Shown: piece after piece, positions 6,870 to 12,979 of the stretch
Numbering within the stretch: the first letter of the stretch is position 1
Layout: the number at the start of each line of letters is the position of its first letter
DNA from: CAYOXD01 sp964407825
GTDB taxonomy: Bacteria; Desulfobacterota; Desulfobacteria; Desulfobacterales; JAFDDL01
DNA: 12,979 bases
Assembly (NCBI GenBank): GCA_964407825.1
Contig: CAYOXD010000092.1
Location: 1 to 12,979, forward strand
Direction of reading: 5' to 3'
Made by a program: the position numbers and the translations under genes
Notes under the pieces: generated by a model
Seen by the model: only the letters and a program-made list of their open reading frames with translations
Told to the model about the DNA's origin: nothing
Databases searched by the model: none

Positions 6870-7393
6870 TGAAGGCAAAAACCAACAGAAGCAGACGGAT
6901 TCACAGGAGCCGGGTGTTCGACATCCTCTCGGAGAACATCACCCTGCCCAACGGCGTCACCACCGACATCGATATTCTCCGGCATCCGGGGGCCGCCGCC
7001 ATCGTCCCCATGGCCGATGACGGAACGCTGGTCTGGCTCCGGCAATACCGGCACGCCGCGGGCGGTTACATCTGGGAGATTCCCGCCGGCACCCTGGACC
7101 CGGGCGAGGATCCCCTGGCCTGCGCCCGGCGGGAGCTTACGGAGGAAACCGGCTTTTCAGCGAAGAGCTGGCAACACCTGGGTGAAATCATCCCGGTGCC
7201 GGGCTATTCCAGCGAACGGGTTCACCTCTATCTCGCAAGGGATCTCAGGGCGGCCGCCCAGCACCTGGACCGGGACGAGCTGCTGGAGGTGCACCGGATC
7301 CCCCTCGACGAAGCCATTGCCATGGTCTTCTCCGGCCAGGTGGTGGACGCGAAGACCATCGCGGCTCTGTTCATGGCCAGCAATTTGCGGTGA
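6869..7393 (+). CDS. Nudix hydrolase, ADP-ribose pyrophosphatase type, 174 aa
   Basis: A complete Nudix box runs from Gly74 to Phe96: G-x5-E80-x7-R88-E89-L-x-E92-E93-x-G95-F. Before it come the RQYR (58-61) and IWEIPAGTLDPGE segments. PVPGYSSE (109-116) puts a proline about 15 residues after the box, which is the feature that separates ADP-ribose pyrophosphatases from other Nudix enzymes. The expected reaction is ADP-ribose to AMP and ribose 5-phosphate, in the cytoplasm; other nucleoside-diphosphate sugars are possible. The GTG start at 6869 overlaps the TAG of the preceding gene (TAGTG). AGAGG lies about 14 bases upstream, rather far, so coupling to upstream translation is likely. It is the last gene of the plus-strand operon and converges on the kinase-like gene, with 58 bases between the stops and no clear terminator hairpin. 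Confidence 0.87.
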   Translation: MKAKTNRSRRIHRSRVFDILSENITLPNGVTTDIDILRHPGAAAIVPMADDGTLVWLRQYRHAAGGYIWEIPAGTLDPGEDPLACARRELTEETGFSAKSWQHLGEIIPVPGYSSERVHLYLARDLRAAAQHLDRDELLEVHRIPLDEAIAMVFSGQVVDAKTIAALFMASNLR

Positions 7394-7451
7394 GAGGCAG
7401 GGGCTGGCAAGAAATCCGCGGCAATGCGCCGATGGCTGAATCCCGGCGGGG

Positions 7452-8336
7452 TCATTCGCTCGGCCCCGAACTCAGGGACTGGTGAAACCGGCGGTGAAAC
7501 GCATTGACCGCCGCCATTCTACGCGGATCCAGGACATGCCGGTACAGGGGATCGGAGCGCTGCGCAGGGCAGCCGGTCAGATGGGTCTGGATCCGGGCCA
7601 GTGCCTCCACGGATTTGTCGCAGGTGGGATAGCCCTTCTCATCCAGGGGGGGAAGGGGCGCCTCCCAGGAGACGGCGCAGATGTTGTTGATGTCCACCAG
7701 CACTGGGGCGCCGGTCCGCGTCAACACGATGTTTCCCACACCGGCCAGGTCCGGAACCAGATGCGCCTCGATGATCATGCGCCGGACAAGGGCGACGAAG
7801 CGGACGGCATGATGCTTGACCGCCTGAATCCAGCTTGCAAACGGCTGGTCCGGGGGTTTACTCTGGTGGAGGTCGGCGACGGCCTCCGTCAGATCCCCTT
7901 CGCTCAGGTGCCAGGGATCCAGGATCCGGCCCGGGACAAAGGCCTGAAGGCCGCAAAGGAGGATCCCCCGCTCGCCCCCATGATGATATTCCACCACAAA
8001 CTCCTCGGATCCGGCGATGTATGCGGTGGTTAGGTAGGATTTCAGGATCTGGAAGCGCCGGATATCGTCCATGGCTTCCCGGCAGCTGGAAAACCGGGTC
8101 CTGAAGATGCGAAGGACCTTCACCGGCCTCGCCGTCGGGAAGCACCGCTGGCCGTCCCGGACCTGGCCCGTTTGTTCCAGGCGAACGTCCACGGGATCCA
8201 AGACCTCCATCACATGGGAGCGGAGCCCTTGACGGTAGTGGCGCCGGAATAAAAAGGCGTTGGGACTCCGGATAAAATTCAGCGCCAGCACGTCGTCATG
8301 GGTGATTTGGGATCGATCGCGTATGTCCTGGCCCAT
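7452..8336 (-). CDS. Kinase-fold-like protein (YrbL-like), 294 aa, function unknown
   Basis: The order of elements resembles a protein-kinase-like fold: PVKVLRIF (71-78) with Lys73 as a VAIK-type lysine, a hinge-like region EEFVVEY...LLCGLQAFVPG (111-136), HLVPDLAGVGNIVL (192-205) in the catalytic-loop position, and PVLVDINN (211-218) in the DFG position. E. coli YrbL shows a similar pattern, with a degenerate catalytic loop and PVVCDNI at the metal site. Asp196, Asn202 and Asp215 could still form an active site, but the HRD/HGD motif is not canonical and the Asp-Asn spacing is one residue longer than usual. No signal peptide or membrane segment is visible. ATG 8336 is the most likely start; AAGGA is about 13 bases upstream, and longer in-frame extensions run into the divergent transporter gene. 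It is a solid gene by frame conservation but only a tentative family assignment. Confidence 0.6.
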   Translation of the reverse strand: MGQDIRDRSQITHDDVLALNFIRSPNAFLFRRHYRQGLRSHVMEVLDPVDVRLEQTGQVRDGQRCFPTARPVKVLRIFRTRFSSCREAMDDIRRFQILKSYLTTAYIAGSEEFVVEYHHGGERGILLCGLQAFVPGRILDPWHLSEGDLTEAVADLHQSKPPDQPFASWIQAVKHHAVRFVALVRRMIIEAHLVPDLAGVGNIVLTRTGAPVLVDINNICAVSWEAPLPPLDEKGYPTCDKSVEALARIQTHLTGCPAQRSDPLYRHVLDPRRMAAVNAFHRRFHQSLSSGPSE

Positions 8337-8385
8337 GGCGTGAGATTCATCCTTTTTTTGATATTTATACCATTTGGAAACGCAT
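8337..8385. promoter_or_regulatory. Short divergent spacer between kinase-like gene and UMF1 transporter
   Basis: Only 49 bases separate the two start codons, AT-rich and containing seven Ts (8354-8360) and ATATTTATAC. Promoters for both genes must lie here or overlap the opposite coding sequence, so their expression is likely interdependent. I could not fix -35/-10 pairs. Confidence 0.35.
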
Positions 8386-9732
<1,347 letters not shown>

Positions 9733-9756
9733 TCAGGCTGCGGGATCCATCCGCGG

Positions 9757-12564
9757 TCAGTTCACGTCAATGGATACCGTTGTCTCCTTGTTCAGATTCG
9801 GCGCGTATGTCAGTCCGGCGGCGCTGACGCTATCCACCGTAAACTGGACCGCCCCCGTTTTCTTGATATTCCGCTCGGAAAGGGTCAGCATGCCGTTGGC
9901 GTCCGTGGTCCCCGAAGACTTGCCGTTTACAACGCCGCTCCAGGAGCCCGAAACACTGGCATCGGGTACCGGGTTCCCGTCCGTGTCGCGGAGTTCGACC
10001 GTGACCGCGACGCCGGCCCAATGCCTGGCCGGGACGATGCCGATACCCAGATTATATACGTAAACCGAAGGTTGCGGTGTGCTGCTGCTCACGGTGATCA
10101 CCATGGTGGCGGTATTCGTTGCACCGGAATTGTCGGTGACGGTGAGGGTGGCATCATAGGTCCCCGGTGTGTCGTAGGTCGTCGATGCCGCAGGCCCCTT
10201 GGCCGTCAGCCCGTTTCCAAAATTCCACTGATAGGAGACGATGCTGCCGTCCGGATCACTGGACCCGCTGCCGTCGAACTGAACCGCAAGCGGTGCCGTC
10301 CCCTCGGTCTGATCCGCCGTTATCCGGGCGACAGGGGCTTGATTCACCAGCTGGGTGACGGAAATGGAATTCTGGGTCACGGTGTTGAGGCTGGAATCAT
10401 AGGTGTAGGCGGGCGCCGACACATTGGTAATGCTGAAGGTAACCGTGCCGCTGCTGGCCGGAACGTCAGGGGAAAGGAAAGAGACGTTTCCGTTGGCATC
10501 GGTCAGGCCGGTGGCCTGCCCGCTGACAAGACCGCTCCACTGGCCCGTCACCGTTGCATTGGCAACAGGCGTATAGTTCAAATTATCGATACTGACGATC
10601 GCCTTGGCATTCCGGGTCTGGGAGACCGACTGAAGACTCATCTGGATGGCTTTCACCAGAAGTACCTTGGAGGGATCGGGCGATACACTGATGGTCAGCC
10701 AGTATTCGTTGGTGGCGCCCTTGTTATCGGTCACCGTGAGGGTGGCGTCATAGGTGCCCGCCGAAATGTAGGTATGGGACACCGTCACGCCCGAGCCGCC
10801 CCCGCCGTCACCAAAATCCCAGCTGTAGGAGGCAATGGTACCGTCCGGGTCATAGGAACCGCTGGCGTCGAAGGAAACCGTCAGCGGTGCGACGCCCGAT
10901 ACCGGTGTGGCCTGCGCCTGGGCGACGGGGATGGCGTTGGTACCTCCGACAGCGTAGTCGACGGAGGCATAGAGCTGCTGGTTGTCACCGGACAGGGGCG
11001 TTGCCGTGCAGGCCTTCTCCGTGTTGTCCGCCGAAAGATCGATGAGGTGGAAATCCTTCACCGTGACGGGCGAGCCGGAGACCGTGTCCTTCACGCCCAG
11101 AAAATAGCGCTGCAAATCGCCCGAAGGGACGATATCCGAAAAGTCAAAAACAAAGGTGGCGTCACAGGCCGTGGTGGTCCCATCGAAGGCATAGGGGCCG
11201 CCCTGGCCATAGATCATGTCGGGCACCCAGGTCTGGCTGGGCGTGGACTGGGTGGGGTCGGCCACGCCGAGGGTCATCTGCAGCTGATTGCGCTGGGCCT
11301 CGTTCAGGGTGAATTCGGCCAGGAGGGTCGGCTGGTACGCGCTTTTCGCCGTTACCCAGTAGGCCCTGGCGGGGGTCCACCCGTCAATGCGGCCGGTGGA
11401 CGGCCCGCCGCTGACGGCCGAGGGATTTTTCAGGGCATCGTAGGCCATCCATACGTATCCGCCCTCTCCCCAACCGGTCCCCCAGGAATTGGCAATCCTG
11501 AAGGCGCCCTTCTCGCCGGGATCCACCTTGCCGTTCTTGTTGATGTCCACCCAAATATTGTCATTGTATCCAACGACCGTCATGGCATGATAGCCGCTGG
11601 TGCCGTTCACCCAATAGCAGACCTTCTTTCCCACGTATGCGTCATCTGCGTTGGTGGAGGGATCATCGCTGATCGTCGTATACTGCCAGGAGTAGATGTA
11701 GGTGGGGATGTTGAGAACATACCCGTTGACCAGCAACTGCTTGACCTCCTGGATGCCCGAATCCTGGTCCGTGTTGGCCACGTACCCTTCCTTATCGAAT
11801 CTCCGGTAGATGGCGGCCTTCCAGACGGCGGGGTTCAGACACCAGGCACGGTAGTTGCTGTCGTAGGGAAATTCGGCCCAGGTGGCAACCCCGTTTTTGA
11901 TGCCGATATCGTAGGCCCAATAGTACCACACGCCGTTGTTGCCGCCGCCGTTTAGCATGTTGTAGGTCCATTTGGGGCTCAGCTGACAGGCGGTCCCCCC
12001 GTTTTTCGCGTCGATATCGTTCGCCATGGCGTACATGTAGGTCATGGCATAGTAAGTGCCGGAAAACGCCCCGCAGGAGTTGAGAGACCCCTGGGAACGG
12101 ATGGGGGGGAAATATTTGAGGGTGCTGTTGTCAACGGCGTCTGGAAGGCTTGATGCCGGAACCGTTGAGACCGTGGAGGTGGTGGTGGTCTGGGTCTGGG
12201 GACTCACAGTGGTTTGGCTGCCACTAATGGCACCGACGATTTCCTTTCCGGTGGGCACCACGGTAAGGTCCTTCTGGGTCCATTTTCTGCGGCCGTGCCG
12301 CATCCGATGCCGGTTGATGCGCCTGAGCCCCAACCGGTTCATCCTGACCGTTCTAACGCGCAGCAGGTGCCGGTTCTGCCACTTCAATTCCTTGGGGGTC
12401 AGTGCGGGCAACCCCGTGGGATGGATGCCGTTTTCAAAGGCATTTGTTTTTTCGGTGTTGATGGACTGCTTTGAAAAGGCCTGGGAACCGGTGAAAAATC
12501 CCAGCACAAGGACCGTTAGGCCGATCATCCATAGCCTGGCATAGGCGTTGCCCGCTCGTTTCAT
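9757..12564 (-). CDS. Secreted papain-family (C1A) cysteine protease with two PKD-Ig-like units, 935 aa
   Basis: Residues 1-30 are a Sec signal peptide (hydrophobic core LWMIGLTVLVLGFF, Ala-rich end GSQAFS). Residues 31-140 form a pro-region with a very Arg-rich stretch (61-95) and a Thr/Ser linker. The catalytic domain (142 to about 410) has the papain set: Gln158 and Cys164 in RSQGSLNSCGAF, His326 in GYHAMTVVGYND and Asn359 in IANSWGTGWGEGGYVWM. An EF-hand-like loop, D340-x-N342-x-N344-G-x-V-D348-x-x-E351, lies between His and Asn. Residues 411-540 form an unrecognised probably beta-rich region. Then come PKD (546-628), Ig/Big-like (633-738), PKD (743-826), Ig/Big-like (833-935). ATG 12564 follows GAGGAG at about nine bases. 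No sorting signal ends the protein, so release or surface association through PKD domains is likely. A sigma-54-like promoter precedes it and a strong terminator follows. Target substrates are unknown. Confidence 0.9.
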   Translation of the reverse strand: MKRAGNAYARLWMIGLTVLVLGFFTGSQAFSKQSINTEKTNAFENGIHPTGLPALTPKELKWQNRHLLRVRTVRMNRLGLRRINRHRMRHGRRKWTQKDLTVVPTGKEIVGAISGSQTTVSPQTQTTTTSTVSTVPASSLPDAVDNSTLKYFPPIRSQGSLNSCGAFSGTYYAMTYMYAMANDIDAKNGGTACQLSPKWTYNMLNGGGNNGVWYYWAYDIGIKNGVATWAEFPYDSNYRAWCLNPAVWKAAIYRRFDKEGYVANTDQDSGIQEVKQLLVNGYVLNIPTYIYSWQYTTISDDPSTNADDAYVGKKVCYWVNGTSGYHAMTVVGYNDNIWVDINKNGKVDPGEKGAFRIANSWGTGWGEGGYVWMAYDALKNPSAVSGGPSTGRIDGWTPARAYWVTAKSAYQPTLLAEFTLNEAQRNQLQMTLGVADPTQSTPSQTWVPDMIYGQGGPYAFDGTTTACDATFVFDFSDIVPSGDLQRYFLGVKDTVSGSPVTVKDFHLIDLSADNTEKACTATPLSGDNQQLYASVDYAVGGTNAIPVAQAQATPVSGVAPLTVSFDASGSYDPDGTIASYSWDFGDGGGGSGVTVSHTYISAGTYDATLTVTDNKGATNEYWLTISVSPDPSKVLLVKAIQMSLQSVSQTRNAKAIVSIDNLNYTPVANATVTGQWSGLVSGQATGLTDANGNVSFLSPDVPASSGTVTFSITNVSAPAYTYDSSLNTVTQNSISVTQLVNQAPVARITADQTEGTAPLAVQFDGSGSSDPDGSIVSYQWNFGNGLTAKGPAASTTYDTPGTYDATLTVTDNSGATNTATMVITVSSSTPQPSVYVYNLGIGIVPARHWAGVAVTVELRDTDGNPVPDASVSGSWSGVVNGKSSGTTDANGMLTLSERNIKKTGAVQFTVDSVSAAGLTYAPNLNKETTVSIDVN

Positions 12565-12679
12565 TGAATAAATCTCCTCTTGCGTTGCTCTGAATTGACG
12601 ATTCTGTGCCCGAAAAAATCTGGCGCAAGCCGATCCTCCGGATAGGATATTGATCGACCGCACGCGCAGTTCCCTTCAG

Positions 12680-12696
12680 AGCAAGGGGCATACCAG
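12680..12696 (-). promoter_or_regulatory. Sigma-54 (RpoN) -24/-12 promoter candidate for the C1A protease
   Basis: The minus strand reads CTGGTATGCCCCTTGCT, close to the RpoN consensus YTGGCACG-N4-TTGCW. GG and GC are separated by exactly 10 bases, and the two differences from TGGCACG are pyrimidine-for-pyrimidine changes. The predicted start near 12669 leaves a leader of about 105 bases to the ATG at 12564. It is in non-coding DNA and points at the gene. Confidence 0.55.
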
Positions 12697-12706
12697 GGAG
12701 AAATAT

Positions 12707-12725
12707 CCGGTGGCACCTCCACCGG
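12707..12725. promoter_or_regulatory. Perfect inverted repeat just upstream of the -24 box
   Basis: CCGGTGG (12707-12713) and CCACCGG (12719-12725) are perfect 7-base arms around CACCT. The centre lies about 47 bases upstream of the predicted transcription start. No T-tract follows in either direction, so a terminator is unlikely. A protein-binding operator is possible but not shown. Confidence 0.35.
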
Positions 12726-12904
12726 CAATCCGTGGTTATTATTTGACAAGACCACGAAATTAATTTTTTTTAGGACGGAGCGGACGGGCGGAACCAATTC
12801 AGGAGCGGCCCCCATCTGTATGTTATTTCATACGAAGGTGTATCTTCCTGCGGGATGTCGCCCCAGGTGAATTTGTTCTAACAGCACTGAACAGCCTTTC
12901 GCAG

Positions 12905-12979
12905 CCTTGCCCTTGCCCTTGCCCTTGCCCTTGCCCTTGCCCTTGCCCTTGCCCTTGCCCTTGTCGTTGTCGTTGTCGT
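12905..12979. repeat. Hexanucleotide tandem array (CCTTGC)9 running into (TTGTCG)3, continues past the edge
   Basis: From 12905 there are nine perfect CCTTGC units, then a hybrid CC-TTGTCG and further TTGTCG units to the window edge. It has the same unit types, order and orientation as the degenerate tract at 3058-3093. Read on the minus strand it would encode Asp-Asn then Lys-Gly repeats, but no start codon or surrounding gene supports translation. It has no spacer structure, so it is not a CRISPR array. Confidence 0.9.

Larger units (their letters stand above)
12565..12904. other. Intergenic region upstream of the protease gene
   Basis: This stretch of about 340 bases has no convincing gene on either strand. 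It contains the protease leader with its ribosome-binding site, the -24/-12 promoter (12680-12696), an inverted repeat (12707-12725) and an AT-rich patch at 12737-12773 with a run of Ts. From about 12780 to 12904 I see nothing recognisable. Confidence 0.55.

Noticed and set aside
7394..7451. Bidirectional terminator between the convergent Nudix and kinase-like genes
   Set aside because: There is only a short CGGC/GCCG pairing with no T-tract on either side.
8374..8385. TTG start for the UMF1 transporter, four codons upstream
   Set aside because: The ATG at 8386 has TGGA at proper spacing and starts the protein just before the conserved first helix; the TTG adds only four residues and has no ribosome-binding site.
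10021..11955. Long 644-codon open frame on the plus strand
   Set aside because: It is antisense to the C1A protease with its intact catalytic and PKD motifs. The composition (Gly, Arg, Val, His) is that of a codon-bias shadow.
12743..12748. TTGACA as a sigma-70 -35 box on the plus strand
   Set aside because: There is no acceptable -10 box at 16-18 bases and no plus-strand gene downstream within the window.
12905..12979. CRISPR array or coding repeat
   Set aside because: The units are uninterrupted hexamers without spacers. Reading them as a Lys-Gly/Asp-Asn peptide lacks a start codon and any conserved context.

Overview
The window looks like chromosomal sequence from a GC-rich Gram-negative bacterium, most plausibly a deltaproteobacterium in the broad sense (Desulfobacterota, sulfate-reducer type). 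This rests on gene content (MetY sulfhydrylase, LUD-domain protein, UMF1 transporter, large LOG-domain protein), about 60-70% GC in most coding regions, two sigma-54-like promoters and large secreted PKD proteins. The assignment is inference from style, not a phylogenetic result. I see no tRNA, rRNA, insertion sequence, integrase, CRISPR array or phage gene.

Layout, left to right. (1) 1-235, minus: the 5' end of an AT-richer gene for a small exported protein, cut by the window edge, with a sigma-54-like promoter at 319-334. (2) 476-4380, minus: a probable three-gene operon transcribed leftwards: metY (O-acetylhomoserine sulfhydrylase), a PaaI-like hotdog thioesterase and a 660-residue protein ending in a LOG/lysine-decarboxylase-like Rossmann domain. 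A degenerate hexanucleotide repeat fills the metY-thioesterase gap. (3) 4548-7393, plus: a tight operon, with cistrons abutting or overlapping by one base. It encodes a LUD-domain protein, a glycosyltransferase-like/DUF309 fusion and an ADP-ribose-pyrophosphatase-type Nudix hydrolase. (4) 7452-8336, minus: a kinase-fold-like (YrbL-like) protein, divergent from (5) 8386-9732, plus: a UMF1-family MFS transporter. (6) 9757-12564, minus: a 935-residue secreted papain-family (C1A) protease with two PKD-Ig-like units. Its intrinsic terminator lies inside the 3' end of the transporter gene. Upstream are a sigma-54-like promoter, a perfect inverted repeat and, at the right edge, a long CCTTGC hexamer array running into TTGTCG repeats.

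How parts may work together. MetY makes homocysteine from O-acetylhomoserine and sulfide, but the thioesterase and LOG-domain protein have no obvious place in that pathway, so co-transcription is the only link. The LUD/GT-DUF309/Nudix operon is the best candidate for an undescribed functional unit: three cistrons with translational-coupling geometry and no known shared pathway. The only two proteins with clear signal peptides (left-edge protein and C1A protease) are also the only genes with good -24/-12 promoter matches, which suggests a shared RpoN-dependent programme for secreted products.
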